Shown here one piece after another: positions 6,233-14,576 of a DNA stretch of 29,497 nt. The translations under genes and the position numbers were made by a program. This stretch comes from Spirochaetaceae bacterium (lineage in GTDB: Bacteria > Spirochaetota > Spirochaetia > Treponematales > Breznakiellaceae): positions 1-29,497 of the forward strand of contig JAIRMP010000010.1 of the NCBI GenBank assembly GCA_031258615.1. Direction: 5' to 3'. Numbering within the stretch: the stretch's first letter is position 1; every line of letters starts with the position of its first letter. Under the pieces are notes generated by a model. The model saw only the letters and a list, made by a program, of their open reading frames with translations, was not told where the DNA came from and ran no database searches.

Positions 6233-7421
6233 GTTCAATAGAACGAAGATACACATGAATGTCGGGACCATTGGACACGTAGATCATGGAAAGACAACGT
6301 TGTCCGCCGCAATCACCATGCACTGTGGAAAGAAGTATGGCGACAAGGTTATGAAGTATGACGAGATTGACAACGCGCCGGAAGAGAAGGCGCGCGGCAT
6401 CACGATCAACACCCGGCACTTGGAGTATCAATCCGAAAAGCGGCACTATGCCCATATCGACTGCCCCGGTCACGCCGATTATATCAAGAACATGATTACC
6501 GGCGCCGCGCAGATGGACGGCGCCGTGCTGGTAGTTTCGGCGCCCGATTCGGTCATGCCCCAGACCCGCGAGCATATCATCCTCGCACGGCAGGTAGGCG
6601 TTCCCAACATGATCGTCTTTCTCAACAAGATTGACCAGTTGGAAGACCCGGAACTGATAGACCTGGTAGAAGAAGAAGTCCGCGATGTGCTTACGGCGAA
6701 CGGCTTCCCCGGAAAGGAGATTCCCATCATCAAAGGTTCCGCGTTCAAGGCAATGTCGGAGCCGGATAACCCGGAAGCTACAAAATGCGTAGACGAACTT
6801 CTCGAGGCGATGGACACCTACTTCCCCGATCCTGTACGCGACATTGATAAACCGTTCCTTATGCCTATAGAAGACGTATTCACGATTCAGGGGCGCGGTA
6901 CCGTTGTTACCGGCAAGGTGGAGCGCGGCGTTATCAAACTTAACGAGGAAGTCGAGATTGTCGGCATAAGGCAGACAAAGAAGACCGTTGTTACCGGAAT
7001 AGAGATGTTTAACAAATTGCTTGATGAAGGTCAGTCCGGTGACAATATAGGCGCTCTCCTTCGCGGCATCGATAAAAAAGAAGTTGAACGCGGACAGGTT
7101 CTCGCAAAACCCGGTTCGATCACCCCGCACTTCAAATTCAAAGGCCAGATATACTGCCTTTCGCAGGACGAAGGCGGACGCAAGACGCCGTTCTTCACCG
7201 GTTACAGGCCACAGTTCTACTTCCGCACGACGGATATTACAGGCACGGTTACGCTTCCCGGTGAAGCAAAGCCCGGCGAAAAGATGGTCATGCCTGGCGA
7301 TAACACCGAGATTCAGGGCGAACTTATTCATCCTATAGCTATGGAGAAAGGTTTGCGTTTTGCCATTCGCGAGGGCGGAAAAACCGTTGCTTCCGGACAG
7401 GTTACGGAAATTTTAGAGTAA
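6219..7421 (+). CDS. tuf: Translation elongation factor Tu
   Basis: GTPase that carries aminoacyl-tRNA to the ribosome. The 400-residue protein has GHVDHGKTT (19-27, P loop), DCPGH (81-85), NKID (136-139) and GSAFKA (173-178), then domains 2 and 3 with YRPQFYFRTTDITG and a normal C-terminus GQVTEILE. The APDSVMPQT stretch in place of the common A(A/T)DGPMPQT is, from memory, seen in treponemes. The ATG at 6219 gives the family N-terminus and has its own GGGAGGAA Shine-Dalgarno; an identical upstream start at 6185 is out of frame. It begins the ribosomal superoperon; rpsJ follows after 81 bp. Confidence 0.98.
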   Translation: MAKNKFNRTKIHMNVGTIGHVDHGKTTLSAAITMHCGKKYGDKVMKYDEIDNAPEEKARGITINTRHLEYQSEKRHYAHIDCPGHADYIKNMITGAAQMDGAVLVVSAPDSVMPQTREHIILARQVGVPNMIVFLNKIDQLEDPELIDLVEEEVRDVLTANGFPGKEIPIIKGSAFKAMSEPDNPEATKCVDELLEAMDTYFPDPVRDIDKPFLMPIEDVFTIQGRGTVVTGKVERGVIKLNEEVEIVGIRQTKKTVVTGIEMFNKLLDEGQSGDNIGALLRGIDKKEVERGQVLAKPGSITPHFKFKGQIYCLSQDEGGRKTPFFTGYRPQFYFRTTDITGTVTLPGEAKPGEKMVMPGDNTEIQGELIHPIAMEKGLRFAIREGGKTVASGQVTEILE

Positions 7422-7502
7422 AAGATTCGTGCAAGACGGCGGGGGAGTTGGCGGTATGTGTGTTTTGCTGTCCTGTATGCCGTTTTGTATTCCGGAGGAA
7501 AG

Positions 7503-7811
7503 ATGACCAAGGAGCGGATTCGCGTAAGGTTACGCGGCTTCGATGTTGAGCTGATAGATCAAAGCGCCAAATCAATTGTAACGACGGTGGTAAAGGCGGG
7601 GGCAAAGATAACGGGGCCAATCCCGCTGCCTACCAGGATCAATAAGGTTACGGTGCTCCGTTCACCTCACGTGAACAAGAAGGCTCGCGAGCAGTTCGAG
7701 ATGCGCACACACAAGCGCCTTATCGACATCATAGAACCATCGTCCGAAGTGATGGATTCTTTGATGAAACTTGAGCTTCCCGCCGGCGTAGACGTAGAGA
7801 TAAAACAGTAG
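7503..7811 (+). CDS. rpsJ: 30S ribosomal protein S10
   Basis: Head protein of the 30S subunit, also the NusE partner of NusB in antitermination. The protein is 102 residues, the usual size, with IRVRLRGFDVELIDQS at the start and the conserved SPHVNKKAREQFEMRTHKR loop. The ATG at 7503 was chosen because GGAGGAA at 7493-7499 sits just upstream; a longer frame from 7458 adds residues unlike the family. First ribosomal gene after tuf; rplC follows after 75 bp. Confidence 0.97.
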   Translation: MTKERIRVRLRGFDVELIDQSAKSIVTTVVKAGAKITGPIPLPTRINKVTVLRSPHVNKKAREQFEMRTHKRLIDIIEPSSEVMDSLMKLELPAGVDVEIKQ

Positions 7812-7886
7812 CCGGCGCCGGGTTATGTTCTGCAAACAGTTTTGTACCGTTTGTGTGGCGGCATGGCGCCGTGCAGGAGAAATGCA

Positions 7887-8516
7887 ATGTTAGGGCTTTT
7901 GGCCAGAAAATTGGGGATGACACAGATTTTTGATGAAGAAGGCAGCCTTGTTCCTGTAACGGTGTTGCGTGTGGATCCAAATGTAGTAATATTCCAAATG
8001 AACGAAGAAGAGAACGGTTACAGCTCGGTGGTGCTTGGAGTTGACGACGCCAAACCGAACAAGATTACGAAACCTTACGCCGGACAGTTTTCCGAAGGCA
8101 TAACGCCTAAAAAACATATGAAGGAATTCCGCAATTTCGGCAAGGATTGTACGATAGGGGACGCTTTGGGTGTGGAAATACTGGAAGGCTGCCGTTATGT
8201 TGATGTGCAGGGCGTTTCAAAAGGTAAGGGTTTTCAGGGTGTTGTTAAACGTTACGGTTTTGGCGGAGGACGCAAGACTCACGGTTCCAAATTCCACCGT
8301 GAGCCGGGCTCGACAGGTCAATCGACCTATCCGCATAAAACTTTCAAAAATGTAAAACTTCCCGGCAGGATGGGGCGCGAACAGATTACCACGTTGAATA
8401 TCCGTGTGGTAAAAATAGATGTGGAAAAACAACTGCTGTTGATACGCGGCGCCGTTCCCGGCGTCAATAAAGGGCTTGTCGTGGTTCGCGCGGCAGTAAA
8501 GAAACAGAGGGCATGA
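7887..8516 (+). CDS. rplC: 50S ribosomal protein L3
   Basis: Early-assembly 23S rRNA-binding protein reaching the peptidyl-transferase centre. The 209 residues begin MLGLLARKLGMTQIFDEEG, the standard L3 start, and include the loop GGGRKTHGSKFHREPGS, which contains the Gln/Lys-rich tip region near the active site. The ATG at 7887 has CAGGAGAA just upstream (7874-7881); an upstream in-frame start at 7842 would add 15 non-conserved residues. The stop overlaps the rplD start, implying translational coupling. Confidence 0.97.
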   Translation: MLGLLARKLGMTQIFDEEGSLVPVTVLRVDPNVVIFQMNEEENGYSSVVLGVDDAKPNKITKPYAGQFSEGITPKKHMKEFRNFGKDCTIGDALGVEILEGCRYVDVQGVSKGKGFQGVVKRYGFGGGRKTHGSKFHREPGSTGQSTYPHKTFKNVKLPGRMGREQITTLNIRVVKIDVEKQLLLIRGAVPGVNKGLVVVRAAVKKQRA

Positions 8517-9196
8517 TGGAAACTGCGGTATACTCAACAATCGGACAGGAACTGCGAAAGATAGACCTTGACGACGCTGTTTTTGGTCTTGAGATCAACG
8601 AAAGCCTGCTTTGGTACGCGATAAATAACGAACTTGCCAACAAACGGCTTGGAACGGCCTGTACCAGGGACCGCGGCGAGGTGCATGGTTCAAATGTCAA
8701 GCCGTACAAGCAGAAAGGTACGGGCAGGGCGCGCCGGGGCGATAGAAAATCGCCGCTTTTGGTTGGCGGCGGCGCCGTTTTTGGGCCGAAACCACGGGAT
8801 TTTTCGTATAAAATGCCTAAAATGGCAAAACGGCTTGCGGTAAAAACCGCGTTAAGCCTCAAAGTACATACGGATACGTTAAAAATAATCGAAGATTTTA
8901 CCGTTGATGACGGAAAAACAAAAAGCCTCTATGAAATTCTTAATAATTTTGGCTCAGAGGAACGTACCGTTGTTATTTTGAACGAAGACGAGAATGACAA
9001 GGATAGCGTCAGTATGATGAAACGTGCCGGCAGGAATATTCACTGGCTTAGTTTTCTCTCAGCTACGCGGCTGCGTGTCCACGACTTGTTTTACGGCCGC
9101 CGCGTGTTTGTGCTGGAGACGGCGGCCAAAGAGATATGTGAATTTTACGCGGCGCATGAAAACAGACGGAATGTAGTTTTGGAGGCCGGGGTATGA
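8516..9196 (+). CDS. rplD: 50S ribosomal protein L4
   Basis: L4 binds domain I of 23S rRNA and lines the exit tunnel; in E. coli it also represses its own S10 operon. The 226-residue protein has the conserved tunnel loop KQKGTGRARRGDRKSP and PKPRDFSYKMPKM. Two adjacent ATGs exist (8513 and 8516). I take 8516, which overlaps the L3 stop by one base and has better spacing to GAGG (8507-8510); the other adds one Met. The last four bases overlap rplW (ATGA). Confidence 0.96.
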   Translation: METAVYSTIGQELRKIDLDDAVFGLEINESLLWYAINNELANKRLGTACTRDRGEVHGSNVKPYKQKGTGRARRGDRKSPLLVGGGAVFGPKPRDFSYKMPKMAKRLAVKTALSLKVHTDTLKIIEDFTVDDGKTKSLYEILNNFGSEERTVVILNEDENDKDSVSMMKRAGRNIHWLSFLSATRLRVHDLFYGRRVFVLETAAKEICEFYAAHENRRNVVLEAGV

Positions 9197-9477
9197 ACTA
9201 TGAGCAGGTATTGATACGGCCCGTTTTGTCCGAAAAAACAAACATCCTGCGCGAAAGCGGCCGTTATGTTTTTCAGGTTGATATGAGGGCGAACAAGCCT
9301 ATCATCAAGGAAGCAGTGCGGGTGTTGTTTAACGTGCATCCTGTGGCCTGCACTACCGCTATTGTGGGCGGTAAGCCTAAACGGCAACGCTACAAACGGG
9401 GTTACACGGCAACGTGGAAAAAGGCCGTGGTAACGCTGGCAAAAGACGAAAAAATATCGTTATTCGAGGGAGTCTAA
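9193..9477 (+). CDS. rplW: 50S ribosomal protein L23
   Basis: L23 sits at the tunnel exit and docks trigger factor and SRP. The 94 residues are normal for the family, with IRPVLSEKTNILRE near the start and a basic loop (GGKPKRQRYKRGYTATWKKA) towards the C-terminus. The ATG overlaps the rplD stop in ATGA, so the pair is translationally coupled. rplB starts 2 nt after its stop. Confidence 0.97.
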   Translation: MNYEQVLIRPVLSEKTNILRESGRYVFQVDMRANKPIIKEAVRVLFNVHPVACTTAIVGGKPKRQRYKRGYTATWKKAVVTLAKDEKISLFEGV

Positions 9478-9479
9478 GG

Positions 9480-10307
<828 letters not shown>

Positions 10308-10323
10308 ACGGTAAGGGGTAAAG

Positions 10324-10602
10324 GTGTCGCGATCGATAAAGAAAGGTCCTTTCATTGAAAAGAGCTTGTACAAAAAAGTTTTGGAGATGAATAAGTCAAC
10401 GGAACGGCGTATGGTCAAAACCTATTCGCGCTGTTCTACAATCATTCCCGAAATGGTTGGTATAACGATCTCGGTTTACAATGGAAAAACATGGGTGCCT
10501 GTGTATATAACCGAGAATCTTGTCGGACACAAGCTGGGTGAATTTTCGCCAACGCGGATTTTCCGCGGACATTCAGGTTCCGACAAAAAGGCCTCAAAGT
10601 AA
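10324..10602 (+). CDS. rpsS: 30S ribosomal protein S19
   Basis: Head protein in the inter-subunit bridge near the A-site tRNA. The 92 residues start with GTG (MSRSIKKGPFI) and contain ITENLVGHKLGEFSPTR, the hallmark C-terminal segment, then a short basic tail. A weak purine stretch (GGTAAGGGGTAAAG) precedes the GTG. A 223-bp non-coding gap with tandem repeats separates it from rplV, unusual because these genes normally abut. Confidence 0.97.
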   Translation: MSRSIKKGPFIEKSLYKKVLEMNKSTERRMVKTYSRCSTIIPEMVGITISVYNGKTWVPVYITENLVGHKLGEFSPTRIFRGHSGSDKKASK

Positions 10603-10617
10603 CGGGGGCCGGGGCCG

Positions 10618-10770
10618 GTAAAAGAGGCTGTTTAGGTCGGTGGGTACGTAAAGAGGTTGTTTGGGTCGTTAAGGCGGCGGGGCCGTAAAGAGGTTGTTTG
10701 GGTCGTTAAGGCCGGTGGGGTCGTAAAGAGGTTGTTTGGGCCGGTGAGGCTGGTAAAAAGGCTGTGCATC
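10618..10770 (+). repeat. G-rich imperfect tandem repeats between rpsS and rplV
   Basis: Units beginning GTAAAGAGG or close variants start at 10618, 10648, 10685, 10723 and 10753, giving steps of 30, 37, 38 and 30 bp. The core is GTAAAGAGGTTGTTTGGGTC with a variable GGC/GGT-rich tail. The tract is G-rich and almost C-poor in its cores on the transcribed RNA. It lies inside the operon, where no promoter or terminator is obvious. The remainder of the 223-bp gap (10771-10825) holds only the rplV ribosome-binding site. Confidence 0.9.
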
Positions 10771-10825
10771 TGGTTTTAATTTGACTGCGGGTTGAAAGCG
10801 GTCGGCAAATTTTAGGATGATTAAT

Positions 10826-11167
10826 ATGGCAGACGGGTATAAGGCAGTATCGAAGTTTTTAATTTGTTCACCGTACAAGATACGTCCGGTGGCGAATCTT
10901 ATAAGGCGTAAAACGTATACAGAAGCTGTTTCCATTTTGGAAAATATGCCGCACAAGGGCGCAAGACTTATACGCAAAACGCTCAAGTCGGCAGGCGCGA
11001 ATGCGTTGAGTGTCAACAAACATCTTGAGGAAGATATGCTGTATGTTAGGGAAATAATGATCGATGATGGGCCTCGTATGAAGCGGCTTTGGTGCAGGGC
11101 GCGGGGTAGGGCGGATATGTTGCTTAAACGGTTATGTCATATAACTGTTGTTGTCGATAGAACCTAG
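10826..11167 (+). CDS. rplV: 50S ribosomal protein L22
   Basis: Binds all six 23S rRNA domains and lines the exit tunnel. The protein is 113 residues: an N-terminal SPYKIRPVANLIRRK-type segment, the conserved KSAGANAL helix and the tunnel beta-hairpin region around GPRMKRLWCRARGRAD. The ATG at 10826 is preferred over the in-frame ATG at 10817 because AGGA (10814-10817) is then correctly spaced. It restarts the gene series after the repeat-filled gap; rpsC follows after 15 bp. Confidence 0.96.
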   Translation: MADGYKAVSKFLICSPYKIRPVANLIRRKTYTEAVSILENMPHKGARLIRKTLKSAGANALSVNKHLEEDMLYVREIMIDDGPRMKRLWCRARGRADMLLKRLCHITVVVDRT

Positions 11168-11182
11168 CGGCGGGAGTTTAGT

Positions 11183-11893
11183 GTGGGACAAAAAGTAAAT
11201 CCAATTGGACTGCGTGTGGGTGTAAATCGTACCTGGTCTTCTCGCTGGTACGTCGAGCCCAAACTGTATGCAAATACTCTGCATGAAGACCTTAAGCTGC
11301 GTTCCTATATTGTTAAAATGCCGGAAACGAGGGGCGCGGACATAGCGGAACTGGAGATCATCCGTCATCCGCAGCGTATAACGATCGTTATTCATACTGC
11401 CCGTCCCGGCGTGATAATCGGCGTTAAAGGCGCCAATATCGAAAAGATAGGATTTGAGCTGCAAAAACTTGTCAGTAGAAAGATTCAGCTCAAGATAAAG
11501 GAAGTACGCAACGCGGATAACAACGCGCAGATCATAGCGCAGAATATTGCCCGTCAGTTGCTTGCCCGTAGTTCGTTCCGTAGAACGATGAAACAGGCTA
11601 TCGGCAACGCGATCAAAAAGGGAAACGCCCAGGGCGTTAAGGTTAGGCTTTCCGGTCGTTTGGGCGGCGCTGAAATGTCCCGCACAGAAGAGGCCAAAGA
11701 GGGGCGTATCCCGCTCCATACGTTGCGGGCTGATATTGAATATGGCTTTGCGGAGGCTCACACGACTTTCGGGGCTATAGGCGTCAAAGTGTGGGTGTAC
11801 AACGGCATGAAGTACGGTAAGGAACAGAAAGAGGATGCGGGCGCCATAGTCCGTAAACGCCGCGACAGAACGCCTGTCAAGATTGAGGAATAG
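11183..11893 (+). CDS. rpsC: 30S ribosomal protein S3
   Basis: Lines the mRNA entry tunnel and has helicase activity together with S4. The 236-residue protein begins with GTG (MGQKVNPIGLRVG) and contains a type-II KH domain with the GVKG loop at about residues 75-80 and a C-terminal domain with GRLGGAEMSRTE. The length and both domains are normal. rplP starts 9 bp downstream. Confidence 0.97.
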   Translation: MGQKVNPIGLRVGVNRTWSSRWYVEPKLYANTLHEDLKLRSYIVKMPETRGADIAELEIIRHPQRITIVIHTARPGVIIGVKGANIEKIGFELQKLVSRKIQLKIKEVRNADNNAQIIAQNIARQLLARSSFRRTMKQAIGNAIKKGNAQGVKVRLSGRLGGAEMSRTEEAKEGRIPLHTLRADIEYGFAEAHTTFGAIGVKVWVYNGMKYGKEQKEDAGAIVRKRRDRTPVKIEE

Positions 11894-11902
11894 GGGTAAA
11901 CG

Positions 11903-12328
11903 ATGTTAAGTCCTAAACGTGTAAGGTACCGCAAGGTTCAGCGCGGGAATATGCCGGGAAACGCTACAAGGTGTAATACAGTTGTTTTTGGCGAATATGC
12001 CCTCGTTGCGCTGGAACGTATTTGGCTTACAAACAGGCAGATAGAGGCGGCTCGTGTCGCCATGAACAGGCACATCAAGCGCGGCGGTAAGCTTTGGATA
12101 CGGGTTTTTCCCGATAAACCTTATACCAAAAAACCTGCCGATACGCGCATGGGTAAGGGTAAGGGCGCGCCTGAGTACTGGGTAGCGGTGGTTAAGCCGG
12201 GGACTGTGATGTTTGAACTTGGCGGTATAGACAAGGAACTTGCTTCACAGGCGATGAAACTTGCCGGAGCAAAACTTCCGATCAAGACAAAATTCGTTGT
12301 CCGCAGTGATTTTGAGTTGGGGGGCTGA
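11903..12328 (+). CDS. rplP: 50S ribosomal protein L16
   Basis: Positions aminoacyl-tRNA in the large-subunit A site. The 141 residues include the typical MLSPKRVRYRKVQRG start and the RMGKGKGAPEYWVAVVKPG loop. A GGGGTAAACG stretch precedes the ATG. It is followed after 2 bp by rpmC, as is usual for the L16-L29-S17 trio. Confidence 0.97.
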   Translation: MLSPKRVRYRKVQRGNMPGNATRCNTVVFGEYALVALERIWLTNRQIEAARVAMNRHIKRGGKLWIRVFPDKPYTKKPADTRMGKGKGAPEYWVAVVKPGTVMFELGGIDKELASQAMKLAGAKLPIKTKFVVRSDFELGG

Positions 12329-12330
12329 GG

Positions 12331-12534
12331 ATGAAGAATTCGTTCAAGAATCTGACTTTTCCTGAGCTTAAGGCCAAGCGGGACGAACTTAACAGGAAGT
12401 ATATGGAACTCCGCTTTCAACTGGTGCTGGGTCATGTTGATAACCCGCTTCAGAAACGGACTATGCGGCGGCAGATTGCCCGGCTCAATACTTTGATTAG
12501 TCAGCAGGCGGCGGATAAGCCGCGGAAGGAATAG
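12331..12534 (+). CDS. rpmC: 50S ribosomal protein L29
   Basis: Small helical protein at the tunnel exit next to L23. The 67 residues form two predicted helices, with the conserved LRFQLVLGHVDNP and RRQIARLNTLI segments. Two bases separate it from rplP and nine from rpsQ, so all three should be cotranslated. Confidence 0.96.
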   Translation: MKNSFKNLTFPELKAKRDELNRKYMELRFQLVLGHVDNPLQKRTMRRQIARLNTLISQQAADKPRKE

Positions 12535-12543
12535 GGGAAAACG

Positions 12544-12846
12544 GTGTCGGATCAGGCAAAAGTAACTAGAAGCGGCAAAAAAGAATTTGTCGGCTTGGTA
12601 AAAAATACAAAGCGTGTTGACGAAAATGGTAAAGTTGTCGGAATGAACAAAACGATAGTTGTTTCCGTCGAGACGATGGCTTTGCACCCGCTTTACAAAA
12701 AGTATGTTCGTAAGGTGAAGCGGATTAAGGCGCACGATGAGGAAAATACGGCCCGCACCGGAGATAAGGTGCGTGTCATGGAGTGCCGGCCCATCAGCCG
12801 GGATAAATGCTGGAAACTGGTCGAAGTCGTTGAACGGGCAAAGTAG
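12544..12846 (+). CDS. rpsQ: 30S ribosomal protein S17
   Basis: Primary 16S rRNA-binding protein of the 30S body with an OB fold. At 100 residues it is some 15 longer than the commonest bacterial forms, mainly through an N-terminal segment (MSDQAKVTRSGKKEF) and a longer loop with VDENGKVVGMNK. The core THE-type strand YKKYVRKVKRIKAHDEENTA and the C-terminal VMECRPISRDKCWKLVEV are normal. The GTG start follows GGGGAAAAC. Confidence 0.96.
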   Translation: MSDQAKVTRSGKKEFVGLVKNTKRVDENGKVVGMNKTIVVSVETMALHPLYKKYVRKVKRIKAHDEENTARTGDKVRVMECRPISRDKCWKLVEVVERAK

Positions 12847-12856
12847 GGAGCGTTAA

Positions 12857-13225
12857 ATGATACAAGTGGAGACCTTTCTGAACGTTGCAGACAATTCAGG
12901 GGTGCGGCTCGTTCAGTGTATAAAAGTGCTTGGCGGTTCTAAACGCCGCTACGCTGGTATAGGCGATATTATTGTTGTGGCGGTCAAGGAAACCCTGCCG
13001 ACATCCTCGATAAAAAAGGGGACTGTCGAAAAGGCGGTTGTTGTCAGGACTCACAAGGAGTACAGGCGCGGAGACGGGACGTACATACGCTTTGACGATA
13101 ACGCCTGCGTGATAATTGACGCTAACAAGAATCCCAAGGGGAAGCGTATTTTCGGGCCTGTAGCCCGTGAGTTGCGTGATAAAAACTACATGAAGATAGT
13201 TTCTCTCGCGCCGGAAGTTTTATAA
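12857..13225 (+). CDS. rplN: 50S ribosomal protein L14
   Basis: Interface protein that contacts L19 and bridge B8. The 122-residue length is exactly typical, with VADNSGVRLVQCIKVLGGS near the start, the GDIIVVAVKE strand and the C-terminal RELRDKNYMKIVSLAPEVL. First gene of the classical spc operon. GGGAGCG precedes the ATG. A 113-bp gap separates it from rplX. Confidence 0.98.
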   Translation: MIQVETFLNVADNSGVRLVQCIKVLGGSKRRYAGIGDIIVVAVKETLPTSSIKKGTVEKAVVVRTHKEYRRGDGTYIRFDDNACVIIDANKNPKGKRIFGPVARELRDKNYMKIVSLAPEVL

Positions 13226-13236
13226 TCAGCGTATGC

Positions 13237-13247
13237 GGAGTTTGCGG
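13237..13247. repeat. Half copy of the GTTTGCGG repeat between rplN and rplX
   Basis: GGAGTTTGCGG is identical to the left bracket of the palindromic elements in carB and at 25219-25229. No right bracket follows, only GTGCTTGCGCG. The 113-bp gap (13226-13338) otherwise holds a small hairpin-like ATATTCATTTTGAATAT and the rplX ribosome-binding site. It may be a decayed repeat insertion inside the spc cluster. Confidence 0.45.
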
Positions 13248-13338
13248 TGCTTGCGCGTTACGGGCGATATTCATTTTGAATATTCGGTTCTTGTGAACTT
13301 TGAAGACTGCCGGAAAGCGGTTTGTAAGGAGCGGTATA

Positions 13339-13668
13339 ATGTCAGTTCAAACTGAAACGCATAAGTTTAAGATAAAGAAAGATGATACGGTTGAAGTGAT
13401 CACCGGGAAAGATAAGGGAAAACGGGGACGTATCCTGCGTATTCTGCGGGACAAGGATCGTGTTGTAGTCGACGGACTGAATCTTGTCAAAAAGACTCAG
13501 CGAAAGCGCAAGCAGAATGACAGGGGCGGCATAATAGAGATTGAAGCGCCGTTACATTCATCTAATGTTATGATTGTCTGTAAAAAATGCGGCCCTACAC
13601 GTATAGGATATAAGGTTGAAGGGACGGCAAAAAAAAGAATTTGTAAAAAGTGCGGAGAGGCTTTGTAA
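13339..13668 (+). CDS. rplX: 50S ribosomal protein L24, zinc-type
   Basis: Initiator protein of 50S assembly. The 109 residues start with a KOW motif (VITGKDKGKRGRI) and carry C81, C84, C102 and C105 as two CKKCG knuckles, so this is the zinc-binding (C+) form. The ATG at 13339 has TAAGGAG just upstream and fits the family; a longer frame from 13300 would not. The stop TAA overlaps the rplE ATG by one base. Confidence 0.96.
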   Translation: MSVQTETHKFKIKKDDTVEVITGKDKGKRGRILRILRDKDRVVVDGLNLVKKTQRKRKQNDRGGIIEIEAPLHSSNVMIVCKKCGPTRIGYKVEGTAKKRICKKCGEAL

Positions 13669-14366
13669 TGGGCGAAGATAAGACAAAGAAAGCAACCGGT
13701 AAGGCGCCTGCCGATAAGAGAAAAGCCGCTCCCGGTAAGGGAACTGCCGCGGCGGGGAAAGGCGGCGGGGAAAAGTCAAAGTCCGGCGGGATTATCGCGG
13801 GTAAAAATATTAAGCCTGAAGGTTATGTGCCGCGGTTGAAAAAGATTTACCGGGAGACTATAGCGCCGGCACTGATAAAAGAGTTCAACTATTCTTCACC
13901 TATGCAGACGCCGAGGCTTGTTAAAATTGTCGTAAGTATGGGCGTTGGCGAGGCTATTTCCAACAAGAAACTTCTTGACGCCGCCATTGACGAGCTTACG
14001 CTGATTACCGGGCAGAGGGCGGTTAAAACCAAAGCCCGCAAGAGTATCGCGAACTTCAAAATACGTGCCGGGCAGGAGATCGGCGCGCGGGTAACCCTGC
14101 GCGGGGCGATGATGTATGAATTCCTGGACCGCCTGGTCAACGCGGCCCTGCCGCGTGTTAAGGACTTTCGCGGAATCAATCAGAACGCTTTCGACGGGCA
14201 TGGAAACTATGCTATGGGTATAACCGAGCAGATTATCTTCCCGGAAATTGATTTTGACAAGATTGAACGTGTCGCCGGGCTCAATATTGTTATTGTTACA
14301 AGCGCAAAAACGGATGCTGAGGCCAAGGCCTTCCTTGCGAAGTTCGGTATGCCGTTTAGAAAATAA
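13668..14366 (+). CDS. rplE: 50S ribosomal protein L5 with basic N-terminal extension
   Basis: Binds 5S rRNA in the central protuberance. The conserved L5 body starts at about residue 53 (YVPRLKKIYRETIAPAL) and is full length, ending in the normal FLAKFGMPFRK. The first 52 residues are an extra Lys/Ala/Gly-rich, probably disordered tail, making 232 residues against about 180 usually. The ATG at 13668 overlaps the rplX stop and has GGAGAGG upstream, supporting real use of the long form; a GTG at 13827 could give a short form but is less well placed. Confidence 0.95.
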   Translation: MGEDKTKKATGKAPADKRKAAPGKGTAAAGKGGGEKSKSGGIIAGKNIKPEGYVPRLKKIYRETIAPALIKEFNYSSPMQTPRLVKIVVSMGVGEAISNKKLLDAAIDELTLITGQRAVKTKARKSIANFKIRAGQEIGARVTLRGAMMYEFLDRLVNAALPRVKDFRGINQNAFDGHGNYAMGITEQIIFPEIDFDKIERVAGLNIVIVTSAKTDAEAKAFLAKFGMPFRK

Positions 14367-14381
14367 ATATAAGGAGCGTAC

Positions 14382-14567
14382 ATGGCAAGAAAAGCAATGA
14401 TTATAAAGGCGCTCAGGACGCCAAAATATAAAACCCGCAAGGTGAACCGTTGCAGGATTTGCGGAAGGGCAAGGGGATATTTAGGCAAATTTGAGATGTG
14501 CCGCCTTTGTTTCCGTAAATTGGCAAGCGAGGGGCTCATACCCGGTGTTACAAAATCAAGTTGGTAG
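14382..14567 (+). CDS. rpsZ: 30S ribosomal protein S14, zinc-type
   Basis: Late-assembly protein of the 30S head. The short 61-residue form carries C24, C27, C40 and C43 (CRIC and CRLC), a zinc ribbon, and ends LIPGVTKSSW, as type-Z S14 does. AAGGAGCG lies just before the ATG. It takes the normal place between rplE and rpsH. The long zinc-free paralogue is not in the window. Confidence 0.97.
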   Translation: MARKAMIIKALRTPKYKTRKVNRCRICGRARGYLGKFEMCRLCFRKLASEGLIPGVTKSSW

Positions 14568-14576
14568 GAGGAGAGC

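Noticed and set aside
6201..7331. 376-codon ORF antisense to tuf
   Set aside because: A codon-bias shadow of a highly expressed gene; its translation matches no family and tuf is certain.
9414..9479. N-terminal extension of L2 by 22 residues
   Set aside because: It lies over the end of rplW and is absent from the family; ATG 9480 gives the standard L2 start.
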